From contig JAGPNK010000004.1 of assembly GCA_020746835.1 (NCBI GenBank), forward strand, positions 868,001 to 932,000: a DNA stretch of 64,000 nt. Reading direction: 5' to 3'. Origin of the DNA: Stachybotrys elegans. Its lineage: Eukaryota > Ascomycota > Sordariomycetes > Hypocreales > Stachybotryaceae. A program made the translations under genes and the position numbers. How positions within the stretch are numbered: the first letter of the stretch is position 1; every line of letters begins with the position of its first letter. The notes under the pieces were generated by a model that saw only the letters and a program-made list of their open reading frames with translations, was not told where the DNA came from and did not search any database. Of the stretch, positions 19,345 through 28,974 are shown one piece after another.

Positions 19345-22300
19345 ATGGCCACTATATCGGAGAGTATCAGCTCGAGAGCCAATGCCCTTGCCAAGATGAC
19401 GGGCAATGATTTCGATGTTCCGATGGAGATGATTCAGAAGCATTTCAAGGATATCGGTGACAGCCCGGAGAAGCTTCGGGCGGCCCTAAACCTTCTGTTT
19501 GTTCCGCAGTTCAAGCCGACCTTCGCCGCGAAGCCGGCGAGTGGTCTGGCCCGGCTAGAGGACATTGACTTTCTCGGCACTCGGAACCCGGAGCAGGGTC
19601 AGCAACCGTTCCGCATGTTCGATATCGAGACGGGTAACTTGGTCAGCTACCCTGCTATCGGTGAGCGTGGGCAGTACTGCATGCTATCCCGTAGGTATTC
19701 CAACTAGCTTCCCACCCCTTCAGAAATTTTAGACGCATATTCACATCGGTGTTTAGACAGATGGAAGGGCGAGGAACTTACCCTCTCCTACATCAAATAC
19801 GCCCAGAGAGAGGACTTTGAGCGCAGCAAGGACCCAAATTATAAGGAAAAGTCCGGAACAAGAGCTTCAAATGATATGAGCCTGGTCTTGGATCAGTGTC
19901 TCATTGACATCGCCAACCAGATGGTAGTCATTAAGACTCTCTACGACGACAAGGCCGTTGTCACGAAAGGTGAATTTAACGTTGAAAAACTCCTTATCCA
20001 GCGGCTCAAATCTAAGGCTCTGGGAGAGAGTCTCGGCTGGGCAAAGAAAGAAAAGGATCGGGCCAACTCGGGGCTCAAGTTTGCCGATATGGATAGCAAG
20101 ATCATCAGCAACCTCATCAACAAAGCCCGCGATGGAGTCGACGAGAAGATGAAAGGTCTGCAGTCGACTGGGGATTCGAGCTCGGAAGCGACCAAAACAT
20201 CAACTGCGCACAACCAAAGGATCGATGAGATGGTTAGCGACGCGAAGGAGAAGGCTGAGGATGCCACCGATAAGCTTGGCGAGTTCGAGAAGAGGTACAG
20301 CAAGGTGCAGGACGATGTTGAGTTTTTCATGCAGCATAACAGGCTGCGGGATGCACTTGACGAGCTGGTTCGTCGCCTTCAACGATGGAAGTCGGCCATA
20401 AAGGTCCACAACGCGATCGAAGAGGCCAAAAAAATCTTCAAGACCAGGCCCTTCCAGAACCGAGAGAGGCGTTACCTCTGGACGGACACTTGTTGCATCG
20501 ATAAGGCGAACTTCGGCGAACTCTCTGAGTCGCTCTCACTTATGGGCGACTGGTATGCTGATGCAGATTTCTGTCTAGTTCACCTAGATACCAACTTCAA
20601 TGAGAGCGATGCTGCAAAAGATTGGCGGCTCTTCTTGGGCAGGCTTCCAGACTTGCGCAAGTTTCCGGACATGGCCGAGCATGTGGAGCTGTTACCTGAG
20701 CCCCTATCGGAGGAGGAGGTCAAGAGGTTGGAAAATGTGGACGAGTTGCAGGATGAGGAAAAGTCCGAAAGGATGAAAGCCCGAGAGGAAAAGGGCAAAG
20801 CTTTGGCAGCCTGGAAGGCGGAGCATCTGAACGATACCAAGATCATAAGCGGCATCGACGAAATTGAGCTTCATGAGCCTGAATGGTCGACTCGAGCATG
20901 GACACTGCAGGAGCTCGTCATGAGCAAAACGACCTACTACGTCAACTCGGAGTGGACACCCCTCAGCAGGCCTGCTGAGAGTCTAGGCTTCCTCTACTAC
21001 CTAATCCCATTCATCGCGCTTTATACAGAGGGTGCCAAGAGCGACGGAGACAGGCCCACATCATCTCTCTCGGATGCGTTGCCACTCGCTACGATCTTGG
21101 ATGAGGATACTCCTCACACTATGGGTGGCACACTTAAGGGCCTAGTGGACGGCATCCAAGACACGTACACGAGTCTTCCCTGGCCTCCCGAAGTTTGGGC
21201 CAGGCGGAAGGAGATTGCTTCGAAGAAGGCCAAGCAGAATGAAAGGGGTTTGGAAGAGACCAAGCGGGGTGAGGTGGGCTTGGGGAGGGCCAAGAGGAGT
21301 GAAATGGTTGCTATGAAAGCCAAACAGGAAGCAAGCCAGATCAAGAAAGCGCTTCAAATTGCTACCATCTTGGATGTTTTGGGCTTCAGATTCCCCGCCG
21401 ACATGAACACGGAGACGGCAGTCTCCGAGATGGCGCGGTCAGTCTACCTCGCTGCTGCTGACCTGAAGAATGGCGAGAGCAGTCTGAGCGAGGATGGCAA
21501 GAAGCGATTTGAGCTCTTGCAGCGTGTCATGCGTCATGTTCCAGACACGCTGGCGGGCCCCGGAGACGGCCAGAGAGGTGAAGAAGAAGAGAGGTGGGAG
21601 AAGAAGACCCAGGATGAAAAGAATGAAGAGGCCGCCCAGGATGCCATCAACTTCCTCCTTCGATGCCTAGTCGAGGAGACCAAGACGCTGGTGATGGATG
21701 ACAGGAAATGTCTTGCCAGGTTCGGCAAGATTGATCCGCTGACATCCTGGCAGAAAGGGACTCGCCGCAATGCATTTTCCGCCCAGAGCGTCATGCTCAT
21801 ATCGGGTGATAGGACCGCGACGAAGGCAACCGACCATGCATATGGTCTGATAGGTGTTCTCGGGGTCCAGTTCCCTCCGTTCCACGCCGAGGGCTATGCC
21901 GCAGCACTTGCACGGCTCCTTGACCAGGTCGTCATCGCCCACAACGATGTCTCGGTGTTCAATTGGACAGGCCTTGACATGGGAAGTCCTGTCCGTGGGC
22001 GATCCTTATACCCTGCCTCCCACGCCGCCTACAGCAAGGGCGAGGACAAGGGCCGAAGCTACAACATCCTCTTGTCAACAGAGATCCAGGGTAAAATGCA
22101 GGACGTCATGGCCACATACGACAATGTCATCAATGTGCTTGAAAAGGCCATCGATTTCATCAAGGAGAAGAAGCGCAAGAACCTCCCTTTCGACTGGATC
22201 AAGAAGATCATTGAGGTCATCAAGGACTCCAGCTTCGAGATAATCCAGGGCGAACTCAACAGTGTTAGAAAGATTGTCGGCTACATTCTTCTGAACTGCG

Positions 22301-24093
22301 ATGACCTTCTCAGGCAGCCCCCACCAGAAGATGCGAGTGCGAAGGACACGAAGCCGTCGAGCGAAAAAGGCCTTGCATTCTCAGGCTTGATCAAGCGACC
22401 GACGCTGCCAAGTCCTACGATATCACTGCCCAGCCCCACATTATCGCTTCCCAGCTTCAAAGTTCCGGGTATCGCGAAGAAGGATGAGGAGCCGGAGAAA
22501 CCGAGCACATCGTCGAAGAAGGGTTCGCGATTCGGAGGCTTCGGGAAGGGCATCAAGACGCCCTCGTTCGGGACGAGTAAGCAAGAGCCCGAGCCATCTG
22601 CCGAGGTTTCTCCTCCGCCTCAATCCCTACCGGTTGAGACTTTAAGCCGTACTTCGACGCTGGTCCCCGAAAGAGAGTCAGATATTCTCTCAAGTGATAA
22701 TCCTCCAGATCCGACAGCACAGCCTTGGGAGCATTTGAACCAAGACGTTAAGCAGTACCTTGATGACTTCCCCACTGCGAATAAGGAGAACAAGAAGCGC
22801 ACCCAATTATCCCTCCCTGAGGATATTGAGAAGATCGAGCACGACTTCTCCAAGCGCCCTGAGGCGGATGGGAACAAGTCGTCGGAGAAAGTTGCCTCTG
22901 AGATTCGACCGGGGCCGGACGTCGATGAAGGCACAATCTCTCCGAATCCAATCATTGTCAACAACTCCGGGATCGAAAGTCTCTTCGACGTTCAGCGTGT
23001 CATTGTGACCATGCTTGACCCGGAGAAACTGCGCCGGCAGGTTGCCCGAGCGGCTGGTCCTCGGGACAAGATCTCGGGGTGGTGTTCTATCAGCACAGGC
23101 TTTGCCCGAGTCGTGGTCGGCTTTTCGTGCCAGCGCCGCATCCTGGAGCAGGAGCTGGACGTGATTCAAGCAGTCGATACCAAAGTGTTGAAGGGGGAGG
23201 GCTTGAAGCGGAGCAGGGGTCTTATTGGCGGTCTGCATCTCCTGAAAGCTGGTGCTCCAAGGACGGCTGTCACGGAAGAAGACCAGGGGGGCGATACGAA
23301 AGAACACCAGGGGACTGATGACAAGGAAGCAGAAACCGTAAACGAAGACAAGAACAACACCAAGGAGGAGCTTCTGGTCAGCCGCATGATTGACTTCATC
23401 CAAGAGCCAGCACTGGAGCTCGTGGCAGGAGAGTGGGTGTTGGCGCGCTTCTCCAACGTTCCCGGCGCAAACTGGTTCCTATGCCACTTGGAGCTAGGCG
23501 CTGGCCCAGGGCAATACTATGGCCATCGCATCGCAAGCAGCGAGATCGACTTCAGCAATGCGTCTCCCGAGGATGGTCTGGTCAATGCTTGGCAGACCTA
23601 CATGGATCGCAAGAAGCGGAAGCTTTGCAAAATCTTGGGCGAGTATCTCCGGAGCAGAGAGTCAGCCAAGCAGGGCGACGAGAGGCTCAAGGAGGGGATG
23701 AGCTTCACAATGCAAGGCGTGGCTGGTCTGAAGGCCAGAGCCGGCTATGGCGAGGGTTCCCCTGTCCCTGATACACCCGCCACGGAGGCCGAGAAGGATT
23801 TGAAGGGAGAAGATGGGGTCGAGAGTGGGAACGACTCAGATGGCGATGACGACTTTTGGGATGATATGATCGACAAAGGCAAGGCGGCTGCCATGGCATT
23901 TGGAGACTATACTTATAATGCTGCGGTTGAGAAGTTTTTTGAGATGCACGCTCACCATCTGGAGAAGACGCTGGCCGCGAGCGTTTTGAAGAGGACGCCC
24001 AAGAAGCTCCGGACGGCGGTGGAGAACATCAACGACAATAAGAGCTTCTTGCCCACCATGTTCAAATCACATACCAGGGTACACATGTTCTAA
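19345..24093 (+). CDS. Giant HET-like protein (1,560 residues)
   Basis: Two exons, 19345-19690 and 19757-24093. The 66-bp intron 19691-19756 (GTAGGT donor, TTTAG acceptor) splits the first HET block, and splicing restores YCMLSHRWKG at about residues 110-120, the counterpart of the usual ALSYxWG. After an unusual helical, charged insertion of more than 200 residues come the other HET blocks: YLWTDTCCIDKANFGELSESLSLMG (about 20,470-20,550) and WSTRAWTLQELV (about 20,885). A charged region with a 10-residue repeat (21229-21348) follows, then a conserved-looking central part (KATDHAYGLIGVLGVQFP), a Pro/Ser-rich linker with L-P-S-P-T repeats (about 22,400-22,470), a low-complexity acidic segment and a C-terminal domain with an aromatic-rich block (ANWFLCHLELG). 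It is probably a non-self-recognition or cell-death regulator with a divergent HET domain. Intact in this window. Confidence 0.85.
21229..21348 (+). repeat. 30-bp in-frame minisatellite within the HET-like gene
   Basis: Four 30-bp units at 21229, 21259, 21289 and 21319 encode 10-residue repeats beginning A/T-K-Q/R (AKQNERGLEE, TKRGEVGLGR, AKRSEMVAMK, AKQEASQIKK). They are Lys/Glu-rich and would extend a helix. Because the unit is a multiple of three, copy number can change without loss of frame. Confidence 0.7.
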
Positions 24094-24283
24094 GGGGTCG
24101 GATCTGAAAAGGAGTCATTCTTTTTGGTTGCCTGAAAGGGGGCTGGAATTGCCCACTCCAAACAAGTTGGCCGTTCTGTAATGGCTAGGATGGTTGATTG
24201 TGAGACAGAGCATGGCTTGGGCAGACAATGGCCTGGTGACAACATTTGCGGACAGCATAGTTTTCTCTATTGACCTTGAAAAT

Positions 24284-25969
24284 TTAACTAATGTTGTCCT
24301 GAATAACATTCTTCATGAGCTCGTGGTTGTGAGAGTAGTCAATCTCAACATCGACCACACACACTCCCTCGTAACTCAGCGCCTCCTTCATAACAGCCTC
24401 GAGTTCCGACGAACGACTGACACGCAAGCCCTTGGCGCCAAACGCCTCTGCGTACTTGACGAAGTCGACGCCTCCCAGGTCGACGCCCGCACTGCGTCCG
24501 TACTTGTCTACCTCCTGAAACTCCACCATGTTATATTTTCCGTCGTTCCAGATGAAGTGCGTGATGTTGCAGCCCTGCTGCACGGCCGTCACCAGCTCCT
24601 GTGCGCTGTAGAGGAAGCCGCCGTCGCCACTAATGCTGACGACCTTCTGCGAGCACGGCGGATCCTGGGCCATTGATGCGCCGATGGCCCAGGGGAGGGC
24701 GACGCCGAGGGTCTGCTGGACGTTGGACACGAGGAAGGACTTGGGGCTGTAGGCGAAGTAGAAGCGGGAGAGCCAGATGTACATGCTGCCTACGTCGGAT
24801 GCGACGGTTGGCGACGGGGGCAGCATGCCCTGCATCAGCTTGATGAAGTAGAGAGGGTGAACCGGGCCGTCGCCTGTTTGGCCAAGGGCCTGGGGGCTTT
24901 GCTCCCAGGCGTGGAATTCGGTAAAGATCGCCTTTGCCACCTCGGACTCTTGTGGCCGGGAGACGTTTGCGACCATGTTGGTGAGCATCGTGACATTGGC
25001 GGCGATAGAACCCACAAGCTCGAGCTTGGGGTTGTAAAAGGCGCCGTAGTCGGCGGGGATCCAGTCGAGGTGGAGGATGTCGAGGGCCCGGTTCTTATGC
25101 CAAGCATCGGCGTCGTATTCCGACTGGTCGTAGCCCGCAGCGATGACGAGATCCGCCTGCGCAAGGAGCTTGTCGCCCGGCTGGTTGCGGAAGAGGCCGA
25201 TGCGGCCGAAGAAGAGGTGGGCAAGATCTCGGCTGATGGAGCCGGCCGCCTGGAAGGTCTCGACCACGGGAATCGGGTGCTTCCGCAGGAACTCTTGGAC
25301 GGCCTGGACGGCGTCGGGGGCGGCTGCCCTGGTGCCGAGGAACAGCACGGGAAACTTTGCGTTTTGGATCATGGATGCGGCCCGGCTCAGGGAGGCGGAC
25401 GGAGACGTGCCGTACTGGGGCGGGGTGAAGGCATTCGCCGGCAGTGCAGGGATGGAGGTCTTGGTCCCAGTCGTCATGATGTCGATGGGCAGGCTCACGG
25501 CGGTAGCGCCCTGGGGGTAGGCCGTGGCGGTCCTGAAGGCGTCGAGCATGATTTCCGAGAGCTGGTCGGGATGCACGGCGCCGGTGGCCTTCTTGGTGAC
25601 GGGCGCGAGCAGCTGGACGCCGCGCAGACTCTGGTGCGTCTTCTTGGCGGCCTGGACACGCTTGACATCGCCGACGAGAGCGACGACGGGAGCTCCCTCG
25701 TCGTTGGCCGTGACGAGGCCAGTGACGAGGTTGCTGGTGCCCGGACCCGAGGTGGCTATGCAGACGCCAGGCCTGCCCGTGATCCTGCCAATGGCGCCGG
25801 CGATGAAGGCGGCGTTCTGCTCATGGCGGCAGACGACGAGCTTGATCTCCGGGTGGTCGATGAGGGCGTTGAAGACGGAGTCGATCTTGGCGCCCGGGAC
25901 GCCGAAGATGTGGGTGACGCCGGCGTTGACGAGGGAGTCGATGACGACGTCGACTGTTTCTGTGGGCAT
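24284..25969 (-). CDS. Catabolic-type acetolactate synthase (AlsS/BudB-like)
   Basis: Intronless protein of 561 residues. It has the three-domain thiamine-diphosphate enzyme fold and is much closer in sequence style and length to bacterial catabolic AlsS/BudB than to fungal Ilv2. Blocks include IFGVPGAKIDSVF (20s), CRHEQNAAF with the TPP-activating Glu50, TSGPGTSNL, AAGSISRDL, DLVIAAGYDQSEYD (AlsS-like) and SGDGGFLYSAQELV at 447 with the Mg/TPP residues Asp449 and Asn475. No mitochondrial transit peptide precedes the catalytic domain, unlike Ilv2, so it should be cytosolic. It would condense two pyruvates to acetolactate plus CO2. The divergent neighbour encodes acetolactate decarboxylase, so the pair would make acetoin. 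No intron and an opposite-strand partner typical of bacteria suggest transfer, but a fungal origin is not excluded. Confidence 0.9.
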   Translation of the reverse strand: MPTETVDVVIDSLVNAGVTHIFGVPGAKIDSVFNALIDHPEIKLVVCRHEQNAAFIAGAIGRITGRPGVCIATSGPGTSNLVTGLVTANDEGAPVVALVGDVKRVQAAKKTHQSLRGVQLLAPVTKKATGAVHPDQLSEIMLDAFRTATAYPQGATAVSLPIDIMTTGTKTSIPALPANAFTPPQYGTSPSASLSRAASMIQNAKFPVLFLGTRAAAPDAVQAVQEFLRKHPIPVVETFQAAGSISRDLAHLFFGRIGLFRNQPGDKLLAQADLVIAAGYDQSEYDADAWHKNRALDILHLDWIPADYGAFYNPKLELVGSIAANVTMLTNMVANVSRPQESEVAKAIFTEFHAWEQSPQALGQTGDGPVHPLYFIKLMQGMLPPSPTVASDVGSMYIWLSRFYFAYSPKSFLVSNVQQTLGVALPWAIGASMAQDPPCSQKVVSISGDGGFLYSAQELVTAVQQGCNITHFIWNDGKYNMVEFQEVDKYGRSAGVDLGGVDFVKYAEAFGAKGLRVSRSSELEAVMKEALSYEGVCVVDVEIDYSHNHELMKNVIQDNIS

Positions 25970-26471
25970 TTTGGGGGGTATACGAGATAATTAATTGGCG
26001 ATCAACGAGATGAGAGCTTGGTTAGGTGGCATTTAACCATGAAGCGCTATGGTGATGGAATGTGGGAAAGTAGGGCGTTTTCATCCAAGCACAAGAGACG
26101 CTGCAGAAAACGGTGAGAAGCACACACGCGATAGGACGCAATATCTCGACACAGCGGTGCGATGATGCGCCGACATATGTGGATTGTGAGGTGGTGATGC
26201 TGACGTCGCCGACGACGCCGAAGGTCGACGTGTGGGACCAGCAAGGCGCACCTGCTGATGGCCCAACAAATCAGGAATCAGAGCCGGAAAGAGAAAGGCG
26301 GTTTCCGTAGGCGAATGGACTTCCGGGACTCTCTTTCTCCTCGGGCCCCTCGGGAGGGGAGCGGGAGAACCAAGACTGGAGTCTGGTCCGTATCCTTGAG
26401 ACAAGGCTTAACTAAATAAACTGCACTCACCCAATCACTAGACCCTACACCTTTGATTCTCATCTCAAATC
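25970..26471. promoter_or_regulatory. Divergent promoter of the acetoin gene pair
   Basis: The 502 bp between the start codons of the acetolactate synthase (minus) and decarboxylase (plus) genes. It contains an inverted pair of CCCCT/AGGGG elements at 26346-26359 and a CCAAT at 26431-26435. No gene is present. A shared promoter would make the two enzymes together. Confidence 0.55.
26346..26359. promoter_or_regulatory. Inverted pair of STRE-like elements
   Basis: CCCCT-CGGG-AGGGG: two stress-response-type elements (AGGGG and its complement) facing each other around a 4-bp spacer, about 113 bp upstream of the decarboxylase ATG. In fungi AGGGG is bound by Msn2/Msn4/Seb1-type zinc-finger proteins. 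The function here is inferred from the motif only. Confidence 0.4.
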
Positions 26472-27197
26472 ATGGCCGTCAACGAAGTCTTCCAGTACTC
26501 CATCATCTCGGCCCTCATGGACGGCGTCGCCTCCAACGGCCTGCCGGTCTCGGACCTCGTCTCCCACGGGGACCACGGCCTCGGCACGTTCCGCTACATG
26601 GCCGGCGAAATGGTCATCCTTGACGGCAAGCTCTACCAGATGAAGTCGGACAGGACCGTGACCCCCGTCGACACGAGCCCCGCCTCGGACGCCGTCGCCC
26701 CCTTCGCCATGGTCACCCGCTTCCGCCCGACCGTCACCTTCACGGCCGCCTTTGCCGACAAGAAGGCCCTCTTCGCCCACCTGTCGGACCACTTCCCCGA
26801 CTCGCGCAACTTCTTCCTGGCCATCCGCATCGAGGGCGTCTTCAAGGGCATCACGGTGCGCACCGCCGCCGGCCAGAGCAGACCCGGCGAGGGCCTGATG
26901 GAGGTCGGCAGGAACCAGACGTCGCACACCTTTGAGCAGCCGGTGCGCGGGTCTGTCATCGGCTTCCGGTCGCCCGAGTACACCATGGGCATCAGCGTCG
27001 CCGGCGACCACATGCACTTCATCAACGAGGACCGCACCGAGGGCGGCCACATCCTGTCCTTTGGGACCGACGGCGACGTCGAGATCAGCGCGGCGCAGAT
27101 CTCAAGGTGGCACGTGGAGCTGCCGACCAACGACCCGGACTTCACCAAGGCCAAGCTAGAGGGGGACAAGGAGGGCATCGCCGTGGTTGAGGGGTAA
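26472..27197 (+). CDS. Alpha-acetolactate decarboxylase (BudA/AlsD family)
   Basis: Intronless protein of 241 residues, within the usual bacterial length of about 240-285. It starts VFQYSIISALMDGV and continues HGDHGLGTFRYMAGEMVILDG, the family N-terminal block with the metal-site Glu (Glu46). The zinc site is complete: His180, His182 and His193 in GDHMHF...GGH, with the +2/+11 spacing known for this family. The reaction is acetolactate to (R)-acetoin plus CO2. There is no signal peptide, so it should act in the cytosol. It is divergent from, and presumably coordinated with, the acetolactate synthase gene. Acetolactate decarboxylase is common in bacteria and sporadic in fungi. Codon use is very GC3-rich, more than its immediate neighbours on the right. 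No butanediol dehydrogenase is present next to it. Confidence 0.93.
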   Translation: MAVNEVFQYSIISALMDGVASNGLPVSDLVSHGDHGLGTFRYMAGEMVILDGKLYQMKSDRTVTPVDTSPASDAVAPFAMVTRFRPTVTFTAAFADKKALFAHLSDHFPDSRNFFLAIRIEGVFKGITVRTAAGQSRPGEGLMEVGRNQTSHTFEQPVRGSVIGFRSPEYTMGISVAGDHMHFINEDRTEGGHILSFGTDGDVEISAAQISRWHVELPTNDPDFTKAKLEGDKEGIAVVEG

Positions 27198-27367
27198 ATG
27201 GGAGCATGCGGCGCGGCAGACGGTAATGAAGAATTGGTGGGCTTGAGGTTTGTAATGTCTAGATAATAAATAGAGTGTGAAACAGCTATGCATTCGTCTG
27301 ACACTGCAGCCCCTTAGAGTTGGAAGCACTGAATAAGGAGCGCTATCCTCAAGAATATTGACAGGCT

Positions 27368-28974
27368 CTATCTCGAGTTCCGGATCTGGATACCTTCGGA
27401 AAACTGCGTCTGCTTAATGTTCATCGCGCCCAGCGAAGTGGCTGCCGTTGTGTTCTTGTAGATGAATACATCGCTGAGCGTCACTCGCTTGACCATGGCA
27501 TCCGCGCTGAAGCCCTGTATGTAGCCATCCCTCTTGCCGATCTTGCGGGCATAGATGTTTCTGACAGTCACGTCCTCGACGGGTCCGACACCTCTGCCAC
27601 CCTCGGCGATGTGGATAGCCAGCCAGGTAGCGCGACCGCCCGGCGATCCGCCAAGATCTTCAATGATGATGTTCTCGAACAGAATATTCTTGGCCACCGA
27701 CGTACCAAACAGGTGGTGGATGCCAATTCCAACCCCGCCGTAGTAGACGACGCTATTGCGGAAACGCACGTTATCCTGAACCTCGTGGACACCCTGACCG
27801 ACCTTGAAGCCGTAGCAAAGCGTCCAAGCGAAGCAGTCTTCGAAGAGTACATCGGACTGCGGCTGTGGGGGATATGGATAAGGGACTAAAATATGGTTTG
27901 TTAGATATGCCGTGTCCAAGTTGGTACGGAGAAAATACCTGTCGTTCCTGTCTTGTATGGCCAGGTCTTTGTCGAGAAGCTGTCGTCATTGGCGATGGCG
28001 ATGGCTCGTCTCACCTTGACACCCTTGGACTCCATGACGTCGATTCCATCATTCTGCGTCACGTCGAAGCGGTCGAGAATCTTGATGTTGGTCAGGACTA
28101 CATCTTCACACTGGATTATGGGTACGGCCCAGAACGAGGCATCTCGAATCAGAATACCATCAGCACGGAAACGCGTGGTACCAGCAGGGACGAGCAGATC
28201 GGCGATGATCTTGTTGGTTCGAGAATTTTTTCCGTTGCCGTCAATTGTACCGCGGCCAAAGACTTTGATATCGGTCGAGTCGAACGCCGTCTGGATCCAC
28301 CATGTGCCAAAGTGGCCTGGGAAATCCGACTTGCTGAACAGCTGCTTGTAGTCGGCCTGGTTTCCCGTGAAGCGCAGAACCGAGCCCCCAGCGAGGTACA
28401 GCGACGTCTTGGTGGGGATCACCAGGTTCCCCACGAGGTAGAGGCCGGCGGGCACGTAGACAATGCTGCCAGGTTGTCTCCCGGCGGCATCCAGGGCAGC
28501 TTGCACGCCTCGGGTAACTCGTGCACCAGTGTTGTCGGCGCCGTGATCCAGAACATTGAAGATGCCGCTGCCCCTCGGACTAGGCACGTTGGTCTCCTTG
28601 GGGTCGGCCATGACGACAAATTCCTTCTTCTTATTTATCTTGATGATCAAGTAGTGAGCCTTCTTGATGGTGAAGATGAGCTCGTTGCCCTCGACTCTGG
28701 CCTTGATGGGTACATTTTCGGGAGAGATTCTGTACGAGTTGATCTTGTCTTCGGTCACGGCCCGGATGCGGATTTCGTTATCGACATCCTCGTCCATGGA
28801 GAAATGGACATAGTCGTATTTCGCATAGTTGACCGTGTACATGTACTCGCCGTTGACCTTCAGGGAGAAGTGCGGAGACTTGACGTAGATGTTGGGGCGG
28901 GGGTAACTGATGCCATCTCCAATAACCGCGACGAATAAAAGTGATAGCACTGCTAGCAGAGACTGGAAATGCAT
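27368..28974 (-). CDS. Secreted pectin-lyase-fold glycosidase (GH28-like)
   Basis: Two exons, 28974-27939 and 27885-27368, with a 53-bp intron; 517 residues. It has a signal peptide (about 1-19). The N-terminal beta domain (about 20-130) recalls the jelly-roll cap of dextranase/isopullulanase-type enzymes. A right-handed parallel beta-helix follows, starting FNVLDHGADNTGARVTRGVQAALDAA. Active-site-like Asp residues occur in NDGIDVM and in ANDDSFSTKT, with a downstream GIGIHH, the order seen in GH28 polygalacturonases and their relatives (NxD, DD, G-x-GH). It probably cleaves a plant or microbial polysaccharide outside the cell. The family assignment (GH28 or GH49-like) is by motif order, and the exact substrate is unknown. 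It converges with the decarboxylase gene 170 bp away. Confidence 0.85.

Noticed and set aside
24857..25990. Long plus-strand open frame of 377 codons opposite the acetolactate synthase gene
   Set aside because: It is antisense to a clearly conserved enzyme and reflects GC3-rich codons, with no domain.
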